Origin: Corynebacterium sp. 122RC1
GTDB lineage: Bacteria; Actinomycetota; Actinomycetes; Mycobacteriales; Mycobacteriaceae
NCBI RefSeq assembly: GCF_024580955.1
Contig: NZ_JANIKD010000013.1
Location: 1 to 64,000 of the forward strand
Length of the DNA stretch: 64,000 nucleotides
Direction of reading: 5' to 3'
A program made the translations under genes and the position numbers. Shown in pieces: positions 1 to 6,963 of this stretch. Below the pieces are notes generated by a model. That model did not search any database and had not been told where the DNA came from. It saw only the letters and a list, made by a program, of their open reading frames with translations. Position 1 is the stretch's first letter. Each line of letters starts with the position of its first letter.

Positions 1-41
1 GGCGTGGGCTGGGCCTTTGGGGGCCTTTTGGGGTCTTTTGC

Positions 42-143
42 GCGTTGGTCGATAGCCCAAAGTCGATAGGACGCGGTTTTCCCAAATCCGAGGTCCTATC
101 GACCAACGCGGCGGCCTATCGACTTTAAGCTATCGACCAACGC
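42..143. repeat. Nested inverted repeat with 29-bp arms
   Basis: Positions 42-70 and 115-143 are inverted copies of each other with two mismatches. Each arm has two blocks, TTGGTCGATAG and AAAGTCGATAGG (or complements), separated by 3 bases. A further copy of the outer block, CTATCGACCAACGC, lies in the loop at 96-109. The role is unknown; it could be a recombination or protein-binding site, or the end of a mobile element. No gene is visible in 1-206. Confidence 0.7.
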
Positions 144-206
144 AACAGCTCACACGCATGAGGTTGAGAGAATACTGGTGAATCTGGTGTTTTCAACTCC
201 ATCCAC

Positions 207-353
207 ATGAACCAGGCGGTCTTCGCCTTCTGCCGCTATGAGGACGCCTCGCTGTCCTACGTTGACTACGCCTCGCATGCGGAACAGAAGCGCCGCGCAG
301 ACCTGCGCCAGGTTGGCCTTTATGACACGGCCATTGCACTGCAAGCAGAATAA
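207..353 (+). CDS. Short hypothetical ORF, probably a gene remnant
   Basis: This is a 48-codon open frame starting MNQAVFAFCRYEDA and ending IALQAE. The frame stays open upstream to about 168, without a good ribosome-binding site at the ATG, so it may be the C-terminal tail of a truncated protein rather than a functional gene. I do not recognise a family. It lies just right of the nested inverted repeat, in a region full of decayed genes. Confidence 0.25.
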   Translation: MNQAVFAFCRYEDASLSYVDYASHAEQKRRADLRQVGLYDTAIALQAE

Positions 354-457
354 GCAACACAATACGGTCGATGCTCAATGTTTCACATGATGTGGTGTTG
401 TTGTTCGTGCATATACCTTAAGCTGTTGGTGCAAATGGTGATGATGGAGGGGTTGTG

Positions 458-727
458 GTGAAAAGTAGTTTGACGGTGCGGATCGATAGTGATCTTAAGG
501 ACGAGGCCGCCAAGGTGGTGGAAGAGTAAGGGCTCGATCTGTCCGCGGTTGTTCGTGCCTTTTTCACGGAGATTGTGAATACCAATGCGATTCCGCTTTC
601 GTTTGACTATCGCCGTCCCAATGTTGAAAGCCTAGAAGCGATCCGAGAAACCGAAGAAATGATCTCCACCGGAAGCGGTGAAAGTTATGCTTCTGGTGCA
701 GATCTCCTCAAAGCTGCTTTGACATGA
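458..727 (+). pseudogene. RelB/DinJ-family antitoxin, broken by a stop codon
   Basis: The frame begins at GTG 458 behind a GGAGG site (446-450) and reads MKSSLTVRIDSDLKDEAAKVVEE, then TAA at 527-529, then continues GLDLSAVVRAFFTEIVNTNAIPLSF to TGA 725. The pattern (basic N-terminal ribbon-helix-helix segment, 'LDLS.VVRAF', 'IP') is typical of DinJ/RelB antitoxins, where a Tyr or similar residue usually stands at the stop. The toxin frame overlaps it by ATGA, as in intact modules. A single substitution explains the break. The short N-terminal product would keep only part of the DNA-binding region, so I treat it as dead. Confidence 0.75.
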
Positions 728-1029
728 CCAATCGTCTTACAGCAAAATTTACGTCTGCTTTTAGTCGGGATCTTAAGAAGAAGGCGACCAAAAGACATTG
801 GGATCTGGCTGAGCTTGAGGCTTTGATTGATCTTGTTCTTGATAACAGCTTGGAATCGCAAGAGATTCTCAAATGAAGACATCGGATGCACAAATTGTCG
901 GGTGAATGGGCCTGAAGCAATGAATGCCACGTGGCGAACGCGGGGGATTGGTTGGTCATTTGGCGAGTTGCTGACCAGACCGCTTATTTCCAGCGCACCG
1001 GATCGCACGACGAGTTGTTCCGGGCCTAA
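724..1029 (+). pseudogene. YafQ/RelE-family mRNA interferase toxin, two internal stops
   Basis: The ATG overlaps the antitoxin stop. One continuous frame reads MTNRLTAKFTSAFSRDLKKK through LDNSLESQEILK, TGA (874), RHRMHKLSGEWA, TGA (913), SNECHVANAGDWLVIWRV, and TGSHDELF to TAA 1027. The order 'H.LSGEW', 'ECHV', 'DWLVIWR', 'RTGSHDELF' is the catalytic core pattern of YafQ/RelE ribosome-dependent RNases. Two TGA codons replace expected sense codons without any frameshift. Together with the stop in the antitoxin the module is inactivated, which fits decay of the toxin and the antitoxin together. Confidence 0.75.
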
Positions 1030-1126
1030 GCCACATGAAAACATTTGAGAGCGGACCCAAAATAATAACCCCCAAAGGCATACTCGCCCAGCCCAGCCCT
1101 CGGCCGTATCAAATCCGGGGCACTAT

Positions 1127-1139
1127 TGGAGCCGATGAC
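1127..1139. repeat. 13-bp match to the 3' end of the tRNA-Gly gene
   Basis: TGGAGCCGATGAC occurs here and at 57822-57834, where it spans the 3' end of tRNA-Gly. Such duplications often mark att sites of elements integrated in a tRNA 3' end. The tRNA points so that an inserted element would lie to its left, consistent with this copy being the distal junction. The match is short, so this is only a candidate. Confidence 0.4.
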
Positions 1140-1143
1140 ATTG

Positions 1144-1185
1144 GACCAAAGGTGGTCACGATGGATACAAAGCCTGGGGTGGGTG
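1144..1185. repeat. 42-bp repeat, copy A
   Basis: This segment, beginning GACCAAAGGTGGTCACGATG, is repeated at 5236-5277 with 41 of 42 positions identical. The second copy lies just beyond the 3' end of the serine recombinase genes, so both probably mark equivalent ends of related prophages. The gap 1030-1319 holds nothing else I can support. Confidence 0.75.
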
Positions 1186-1319
1186 CAGATTGTCCGTTGC
1201 AAAAACTCCGCCCAGGAAACTCGACGGCAGCGCCAGAGTTCACTGAATCCGAGATGGCATATCAACGGAACAACCACTCTTGAAAAGCGTAGCTGTCGTT
1301 AAATACAGGCTATAAGTGT

Positions 1320-1754
1320 CTACATTTGTTTACGATATTGGCGTTTTGAGAAATCGGAAATAGCTTCAGTTACATCAAGGGTTTCAGTAGAACCAGGCCA
1401 CTGTGTGACGATCTCTTCCGCGTGCCCAACTAGGGGTGAAAATGCCCGCCCATCTTCTACCTTAAGCCCAATACCTACACGCTCTGAATAGATACCATCC
1501 TCAATTGGCCCTGCTGACCATTGAGCTCCACTCGAGGCAATACACCAGGATCCGATGGCAACAAGAACTGCGACAACCTTGTCTTCGTAGCTGCGCTCGC
1601 TCTCTAGAATCTCCTCAACCAGTTGGCGTGGAAACGGACGATCTCCGTCCAAAACGACCTCAGGATCATCAAAACTTGCGAGCATAGCTGGAACCGTTTC
1701 GTTCTGAAACTTGTACAACCTGCGGGAAAGGAACTGTTCGTACTGCTCAAGCAT
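1320..1754 (-). CDS. Hypothetical protein, 144 residues
   Basis: The product starts MLEQYEQFLSRRLYKFQ and ends KRQYRKQM. It is acidic and soluble, with no signal peptide, membrane segment or motif I recognise. It sits between phage-derived fragments, downstream of the broken tape-measure piece on the same strand, and has no clear operon partner. It may be prophage cargo or an orphan immunity-like protein; no function can be assigned. Confidence 0.45.
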   Translation of the reverse strand: MLEQYEQFLSRRLYKFQNETVPAMLASFDDPEVVLDGDRPFPRQLVEEILESERSYEDKVVAVLVAIGSWCIASSGAQWSAGPIEDGIYSERVGIGLKVEDGRAFSPLVGHAEEIVTQWPGSTETLDVTEAISDFSKRQYRKQM

Positions 1755-1902
1755 AAGGTCACCTTACCGAGGAGTTGTCATCGGCGTCATCTAATAAAAC
1801 CAACAGTAACCATTGGGTCTGAGTTCTGGGTTGGCTTGAGCACATCCCCGCAGATGCGGGTCTGGACCTCTTACCGCTAGTGCCGTCCATCTCTGAGCCG
1901 AG

Positions 1903-2360
1903 CTATTCAACATCACGGCCAATTTTGTCAGCACCTTGGGCTGCGTCTTTGAGTTTGATCTCGCTCGATCCGGCAGCGGTGGAGAGTTGCTGGAACTTGG
2001 TGGTGTTTTCACCGAGTACGCGCTCAATGTCGTAAAGCCTCGCCGTGGCGCTATTCAGTTGAATCCGCCAATTCTGGGTGCGGGAGTCGGATTCACCATC
2101 GGAGGTATCGCCATTATCGAGCGCAGCCTTCAAAGCCTAGATTTTGTTCTTCTGGGCTTCGATCTCCCGGCCGAACACTTGGTGCGGGCTGTGAAAGCAT
2201 CGGCGTCGGTGGCGCACTTGCCGGACTGGGAAGTCATCTCCTTCATCTTTGTACCAAGCGCGCGCATCTCATGGTTGATCTCAGTGATGGCGTGCTTGAA
2301 CTCGTGCTCACCCTCCAGGCCGATTTTCAGGCCAAAAGTTGCATTAGACACAGTGCCTGC
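1903..2360 (-). pseudogene. Fragment of a phage tail tape-measure gene, frameshifted
   Basis: Read leftward, the fragment starts ATFGLKIGLEGEHEFKHAI and then, after a frameshift near 2130, continues KAALDN, SDSRTQNWRIQLN and ENTTKFQQLSTAAGS before stopping at 1903. It is a diverged copy of the first ~170 residues of the intact tape-measure protein at 15079-17727. It lacks all of the hydrophobic and C-terminal part. It is therefore the leftover of a second, related prophage, not a functional gene. Confidence 0.85.
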
Positions 2361-2455
2361 AAGGTGGTGTAGAGACGGCAAAGCCCCAACACAGCGAATG
2401 TAGGAGCATGAGCAAGTGAGAAACTGGGGTACGGCAGCACTCTGAGGCTGAGCGG

Positions 2456-2545
2456 CTCTGAGTTCTTGGTTCTCAGAGCAGGTTCGTGCTAACCTAATCT
2501 CACTAGTACCGGCTCGCCTCGTCTGCGGATGGGGTCAGGGCCGGT
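2456..2545 (+). ncRNA. Candidate structured RNA upstream of Abi_2 gene (copy 1)
   Basis: Three helices can be drawn. A: CTCTGAG 2456-2462 with CTCAGAG 2472-2478. B: AGGTT 2480-2484 with AACCT 2491-2495. C: ACCGGC 2508-2513 with GCCGGT 2540-2545, enclosing CCTCGTC 2517-2523 paired to GATGGGG 2528-2534 around a TGCG tetraloop. The same closing helix, a UNCG-type tetraloop hairpin and the 3' strand CAGGGCCGGT recur upstream of the second Abi_2 gene at 39651-39691 with different stem bases. From memory, an abiF-associated RNA has been predicted by comparative genomics; I infer that this is a relative. Confidence 0.6.
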
Positions 2546-2570
2546 CATCATGTATCTAGGGGGGATGTCG

Positions 2571-3485
2571 ATGGTCAAGCCGTGGGTAAGCTTGGACGAG
2601 CAGATAGACATCCTGGTCCAGCGCGGGTTGACTGACGCCCCAGACTTCCGAGATCTAATAGAGCACACTGGCTACTACCGGCTGTCTGGATTCGCCTACC
2701 CATTTCGATATCGAACAAGTGGAACTGCCGATTCCATCGAGCGCAGCGAGCGCTTCCTCCCCGGCTCGTCGATGCACAATGTCGTCCAGCTGTACCAGTT
2801 TGATGAAAACCTCCGGTCGGCAGTCTGGCTGGCAGTCCGCGAGCTCGAGTTAGCGGTGCGAATCCGAGTCGGTCACGAGCTCGGGCGTGTTGACCCGCTC
2901 TTACATGAGCGCCTCGAGCAGCTCTGGCCATCTGGAAAAATGGCACGTCGTGCTGCAGAGTTCACCAAGAAACTCAACGATGCGCTGAAGCGTTCAAAAG
3001 AAGAATTCGTTATTCATCACCGGCGCAACTATGACGACCACATGCCGGTCTGGGTACTCACGGAGGCATTAGACTTCGGCGGGCTCGTCACTTTATTTTC
3101 ACTGGCTCCGTTCGACCAACGCTGCGTAATTGCAGACCGGTTCGGATGCCGTGCCGACGAGTTTGAATCATGGCTTCGCACTATGAACCTCCTTCGCAAC
3201 ATCAGCGCCCACCACGCACGACTGTGGAACAAAGTCGTGACAGTCAGACCAATTACGAAGTACAAAGAAAACAGCGCGCAGTTTTCCGCTTGCTTGCGCA
3301 ATCCCGGTAAACCGTTCGCAGCGCTGACTATATTGGCTTATCTGCTTGCACGGATGGGAGCATCATCTAAGCAGCGCACTCTCCAGGTGGTCCTGAGTGA
3401 GTTTCCCACTCATATTCCAGGTATTACCCCTGCGATGATGGGAATGCCTCGGAACTGGGACAACGCACCAGTGTGGCAGTGCTAG
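2571..3485 (+). CDS. Abi_2 family abortive-infection protein (HEPN)
   Basis: This 304-residue protein belongs to the Abi_2 (AbiD/AbiF) family: N-terminal 'SLDEQIDILVQRGL', the signature GYYRLSGFAYPFR, and near residue 209 LRNISAHHARLWN. The Arg209...His214/215 pair forms the R-X4-6-H motif of HEPN ribonucleases, so it probably halts growth by cutting RNA on phage infection. ATG 2571 is preferred because AGGGGGG ends 6 bases upstream; ATG 2565 lies directly against that site and ATG 2529 falls inside the upstream RNA hairpin. It stands alone behind the structured leader 2456-2545. A paralogue lies in the prophage at 39713. Confidence 0.85.
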   Translation: MVKPWVSLDEQIDILVQRGLTDAPDFRDLIEHTGYYRLSGFAYPFRYRTSGTADSIERSERFLPGSSMHNVVQLYQFDENLRSAVWLAVRELELAVRIRVGHELGRVDPLLHERLEQLWPSGKMARRAAEFTKKLNDALKRSKEEFVIHHRRNYDDHMPVWVLTEALDFGGLVTLFSLAPFDQRCVIADRFGCRADEFESWLRTMNLLRNISAHHARLWNKVVTVRPITKYKENSAQFSACLRNPGKPFAALTILAYLLARMGASSKQRTLQVVLSEFPTHIPGITPAMMGMPRNWDNAPVWQC

Positions 3486-3589
3486 AAATTCCTCACCCGT
3501 GAGTTCTGTCGAACCCGTGTCGCACGTTGGACGTATGCAGAAAAGTGTTCGAGCCAAGCCCTAAATTCTTACGGGGATGACCTCATCAA

Positions 3590-4312
3590 TCGTCGCCGGG
3601 GTGTGCGCCCGCTTTGGATGTTCGTTCAGGTGGTGGCACGCGATCGTGTCGAGCAGCACACCCAGGGGCATGAGTGCCGCCACCCAGCGCTACGGTGCAA
3701 TGCTGCAGCTGAACTTTGAGCCGCGCCTGTCTGAAATTCACCTCGATAAGCACGCTATCGATATCGCGTTTGAGTAGCTGATGCGGGAAAACGAGTTCAC
3801 CGAAACGGACTGCGTGAAACTCTTCAAACAGGCATCCAGCGTTGAGATGCTCATCAAGGCCCCTGACCACGTAGCTAAGGTGGCCGCCGACATTGCCGAG
3901 CACTTCCAGGCGCATGTTGCCCACAAGGCTTCAGGCGTAGGTAGTGGTTTACCGCACAGAAATGTGCATGGCCTACAAGCATGAACTGGATAAATACCTG
4001 TCTGCTCGCCGTGCTCATCACCGAGATGGCGATCGAAAATGCCATCGTTGCCACGGACAGGACGGACGCCAGCGTCGAAAGGATGTCGCGCGCGCCGTCC
4101 ACTCCCACCGTGAAGAGGATCGAATCGCTCGAATGGGGCTGGGTGTCAATTGACCTGTCTACCCAAATAAGGAGCTGCGCGAGCACGATCCCGCCCAGGA
4201 TAAAGAGCCCGGGAAACATGAGGAACGAATCGCGAAGCGACCGGAATCGGTCGAGGAGGTGTATGCGGGGTGTCCTTTGTGTCCGAGTGCTGAGGAGTGT
4301 GCTGCGTGTCAA
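3590..4312 (-). pseudogene. DUF2254-like membrane protein, decayed
   Basis: The N-terminal part (4312 to about 3960) encodes RSLRDSFLMFPGLFILGG, a membrane segment, an acidic loop and VLSVATMAFSIAISVMS, the two-helix start seen in DUF2254 membrane proteins. The frame then runs into unrelated sequence and stops at 3875. Further pieces lie in other frames down to about 3590, for example PLGVLLDTIACHHL. The family is usually over 400 residues, so most of the gene is missing. The family name is tentative. Confidence 0.4.
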
Positions 4313-4391
4313 CTGCCCGACGACCCACTTTAGCCACCGGGCTGCGCTAGCTCACCACGATGATGAACGAGGGCACGTATGTAAAGCGCAC

Positions 4392-4443
4392 TTGACGTAA
4401 ATAAGCCTTGACAGTAAAGTGAGTTTTATATTTTCGATCGAAA
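4392..4443 (+). promoter_or_regulatory. Candidate promoter and palindromic operator
   Basis: TTGACG (4392-4397), 17 bases, TAAAGT (4415-4420) resembles a housekeeping promoter. A perfect 12-bp palindrome TTTCGATCGAAA follows at 4432-4443, overlapping the ribosome-binding site of the gene at 4456. The XRE regulator encoded second in this pair may bind it. Confidence 0.5.
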
Positions 4444-4455
4444 GGATTGGACACG

Positions 4456-4908
4456 ATGGATAAGAAGCCCGCGTTTGGATATCTCGCTTTTGGGGTCCAG
4501 CGTCGCCCGGCTGCACCCGTCGCCGTGGTAGGTGGCCTTGTGCTCGCCGCGATTTTTGGAATCGTTGTTGCGCAATTTCGCGAGGATTACTCGCAGTGGT
4601 GGCAAACCGCGCTCATCTATGGCCTATGTGTGTTCCCAATTTTTTGCGTGCTCACCTGGGTGATTGTGGTCGATCGGTCGTCGCTCACGGGCGCTGTGCG
4701 GGATCCGGAGAACTCGGTTGAAGCTACCTGGTTGACTCGCGCTGCCGCGCACAGTTTCTTCCTTGTGATGGGTGGCCTGGGGCTTGTAGTCACTGGATTT
4801 GTTATTTTTGGCCCGCCCATTGTTGCGGCGGTGCTCGTGTGCGTGTGCGTGGCGATGATGATTTCGCTTGTTGGTTTCTATCTGTGGGAGGTGCGAGGCG
4901 AGCGATGA
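4456..4908 (+). CDS. Small four-helix membrane protein
   Basis: The 150-residue product has four hydrophobic stretches, at about 20-40, 50-72, 98-118 and 120-143. There is no catalytic motif. ATG 4456 is chosen because AAAGGA (4441-4446) sits 9 bases upstream. The stop overlaps the start of the XRE regulator by ATGA. A small integral membrane protein coupled to a 70-residue YozG-type regulator is a common arrangement in Gram-positives, with no settled function. Confidence 0.7.
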   Translation: MDKKPAFGYLAFGVQRRPAAPVAVVGGLVLAAIFGIVVAQFREDYSQWWQTALIYGLCVFPIFCVLTWVIVVDRSSLTGAVRDPENSVEATWLTRAAAHSFFLVMGGLGLVVTGFVIFGPPIVAAVLVCVCVAMMISLVGFYLWEVRGER

Positions 4909-5117
4909 AGAACAACCTTGTTACCTTGCGGAAAGAGGCAGGCTATTCGCAAGAAAAGCTCGCCGAGGTTCTGGGTGTTTCCCGACAAACGATTATCTCC
5001 ATAGAAAAAGGGCGCTTCGACCCGTCCCTCCCGCTCGCGTTCTCAATCGCGCGCACGTTCGGCCGGAGCATCGAGGAGATTTTCACGCCTGACGACGAGG
5101 TGGGGGTGCCGAACTGA
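4905..5117 (+). CDS. Short XRE-family transcriptional regulator
   Basis: The 70-residue product is almost entirely one Cro/C1-type helix-turn-helix: NLVTLRKEAGYSQEKLAEVL, then GVSRQTIISIEKGRFDPSLP and the closing 'EEIFTPDD'. It matches the YozG-like single-domain regulators in length and ending. It overlaps the upstream membrane gene by 4 bases and probably represses the pair, possibly through the palindrome at 4432-4443. Confidence 0.85.
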   Translation: MKNNLVTLRKEAGYSQEKLAEVLGVSRQTIISIEKGRFDPSLPLAFSIARTFGRSIEEIFTPDDEVGVPN

Positions 5118-5235
5118 CGCGCTGTGCGCATCTCGTGGAGGAATCCTTGCAGATGGGGCCGCGTTCGGGCCTATCTAGCAGAAATATTCCATGAGATGCG
5201 GAATTGGAAGCCGGATCGGCAGTTAGGCTTTAAGA

Positions 5236-5277
5236 GACCAAAGGTGGTCACGATGGATACAAAGGCTGGGGTGGGTG
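5236..5277. repeat. 42-bp repeat, copy B
   Basis: This is identical to 1144-1185 except at one position. It lies between the XRE gene and the 3' end of the recombinase gene at 5406, where the left end of the prophage is expected. Confidence 0.75.
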
Positions 5278-5341
5278 TACTCCGAGCCCAGGTGGGTGCA
5301 TTGCGAGGCCCGGTGGGTGCATCTCTGGGTGCAGGTGGGTG
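5270..5341. repeat. Four GGTGGGTG units phased at 21-22 bp
   Basis: GGTGGGTG begins at 5270, 5291, 5312 and 5334, giving spacings of 21, 21 and 22 bp, about two helical turns. Three units extend to GGTGGGTGCA. Such phasing on one DNA face suggests cooperative protein binding next to the recombinase genes and the presumed prophage end. Confidence 0.7.
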
Positions 5342-5365
5342 CAAGACATTAGCGAGAACGACGAA

Positions 5366-5390
5366 GCCCCAGGTCACATGTACCTGGGGC
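5366..5390 (-). terminator. Hairpin at the end of the recombinase operon
   Basis: GCCCCAGGT (5366-5374) pairs perfectly with ACCTGGGGC (5382-5390) around a 7-base loop, 16 bases beyond the recombinase stop. There is no T-run on the minus strand, so it may act as a weak or factor-dependent terminator, or stabilise the mRNA. Confidence 0.5.
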
Positions 5391-5405
5391 AAGGGAACGG
5401 CCTGT

Positions 5406-6959
5406 CTAGAGGGTTGTGCCGTCGTTGAACGTGATGGTGATTGTGCCGTCGGAGTGGATGGTGGCGTGGTCGACGAGGGCTCGCCAGGCTTCAGGCGTGT
5501 AGCTGATTGCGGCGTTCTCACTACGGTACTGGTGGAACGCGGTAATGGCCGCACGCTTGGCTTCGAGCTCGCGTAGATGCCCTTCGATAGCCTCGACGGT
5601 GCTGAGGTGGTGCTGGTAGTCGGCTTCGAGCCGTGCATGGTCAGCCTCGAAGGCGTCAGGGTTGAAGTCGGTGTTGGCTGCAGAGCGGATGAGTGCGTTG
5701 ATCGCGTCCACCACTGCGTCGCGTGCGGTGATTGCCTGGGCGAGCTTGGCCTCGAGCGCGTGAGGGTCACCGAGCTGGTCGAGGGCAGCTTCGAGTACCT
5801 CGGGGCTGGGTGGTGGTGCGAACTGGCTGGTGGCCTGCTCGAACGCGGCGATCAGCTCGTTCTCGGTTACGTGCTTGGTCGCGCATTGCTGGTCGCCGGC
5901 GGGATCGTATTTGCGGTTGCACCGCCAGATGCGCCGCTCGTAGCGGCTGCCAGCATGCCAGGTTTTCGGCCCGTACCATCCCCCACAGCACCCGCACTCG
6001 ATTTTCGAGGCGAACGGGTGGCTAAAGGAGCGTGACCTGCCAGAGCGCCTGGCCAGCTCACTCTGGACTTGGTCCCACACGGCCGGGGCAATGATGGCCT
6101 CGTGGTTACCGGTCACGTAGTACTGGGGTATTTCTCCTTCGTTGCGTTTGGTGGTTTTGGTTAGGAAGTCCACGGTGAAGGTTTTCTGCAGCAGGGCGTC
6201 GCCTTTGTATTTTTCGTTGCGCAGGATCGAGTTGATGGTGGACACGTTCCAGGTCTTCTTCCCCAAGGGTGTGGGGATACCATCTTCGGTGAGGTGTGCG
6301 GCGATGGTTTTGGGTGAGTGCCCTGCCAGGTATTCACGGTAGATGCGTCGCACGATCCTGGCTTGGTCTTCATCAACAGCTAGGCCCCCGTCGTCGCCTT
6401 TCTTGTAGCCCAGCAGGGAGGCGTAGGGCACCATGACTTTTCCTTCCGCGAAACGCCTGCGGTGTCCCCAGGTGACGTTCTCGGAGATGGAGCGGGATTC
6501 TTCCTGGGCGAGGCTACTCATGATGGTGATGAGTAGTTCGCCTTTGGAGTCCAGGGTCCAGATGTTTTCTTTCTCGAAGTAGACCTCCACGCCGGCTTCT
6601 TTGAGGGCCCGCACGCTGGTGAGCGAGTCGACGGTGTTGCGGGCAAACCGGGACACGCTCTTGGTCACGATCAGATCGATACGGCCGGCCAAAGCGTCGG
6701 TGATCATGGTTTGGAAGCCTTGCCGGTGCTTCGTTGATGTTCCTGAAATCCCCTCATCGGCATACATCCCAACGAACTCCCAATCGGCCCGGCCTTGGAT
6801 GTAGTTGGTGTAGTAGTCGATTTGTGCCTGGTAGGAGGATTGTTGTTCTTCCAGGTCCGTGGACACTCGCGCGTAGGCCGCGACCTTACGCCGGGCCCGC
6901 ACCGTCGTAGGAGTGAGCGTCTTGGCGGGCCGTGCCGGGATGGTGGTGACGGTGGCCAT
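5406..6959 (-). CDS. Large serine recombinase A
   Basis: The 517-residue protein is a large serine recombinase for integration and excision. The N-terminal resolvase domain has AAYARVSTD with the nucleophile Ser33, then 'GISGTSTKHRQGF' and 'SVSRFARNTVD'. The recombinase domain follows (GYKKGDDGGLAVDEDQARIV), then a zinc ribbon CGCCGGWYG with a later Cys pair, and a coiled-coil C-terminus. AAGGAG lies just before the ATG and overlaps the stop of the second recombinase gene 4 bases upstream, so the two are cotranslated. Paired recombinases may need each other or act on different sites. Confidence 0.93.
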   Translation of the reverse strand: MATVTTIPARPAKTLTPTTVRARRKVAAYARVSTDLEEQQSSYQAQIDYYTNYIQGRADWEFVGMYADEGISGTSTKHRQGFQTMITDALAGRIDLIVTKSVSRFARNTVDSLTSVRALKEAGVEVYFEKENIWTLDSKGELLITIMSSLAQEESRSISENVTWGHRRRFAEGKVMVPYASLLGYKKGDDGGLAVDEDQARIVRRIYREYLAGHSPKTIAAHLTEDGIPTPLGKKTWNVSTINSILRNEKYKGDALLQKTFTVDFLTKTTKRNEGEIPQYYVTGNHEAIIAPAVWDQVQSELARRSGRSRSFSHPFASKIECGCCGGWYGPKTWHAGSRYERRIWRCNRKYDPAGDQQCATKHVTENELIAAFEQATSQFAPPPSPEVLEAALDQLGDPHALEAKLAQAITARDAVVDAINALIRSAANTDFNPDAFEADHARLEADYQHHLSTVEAIEGHLRELEAKRAAITAFHQYRSENAAISYTPEAWRALVDHATIHSDGTITITFNDGTTL

Positions 6960-6963
6960 GGGG

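Noticed and set aside
3577..3984. Short plus-strand frames near the DUF2254-like remnant
   Set aside because: They are short, mutually overlapping and lack binding sites; the minus-strand membrane-protein pattern explains the region better.
5270..5341. CRISPR-like array
   Set aside because: The units are only 8-10 bp with 11-13 bp between them and no cas genes are present; no CRISPR array was seen in the window.
5171..5770. Thr/Ser/Pro-rich frame antisense-shifted over the recombinase end
   Set aside because: It is a frame shadow of the recombinase gene and runs through the repeat region with no ribosome-binding site.
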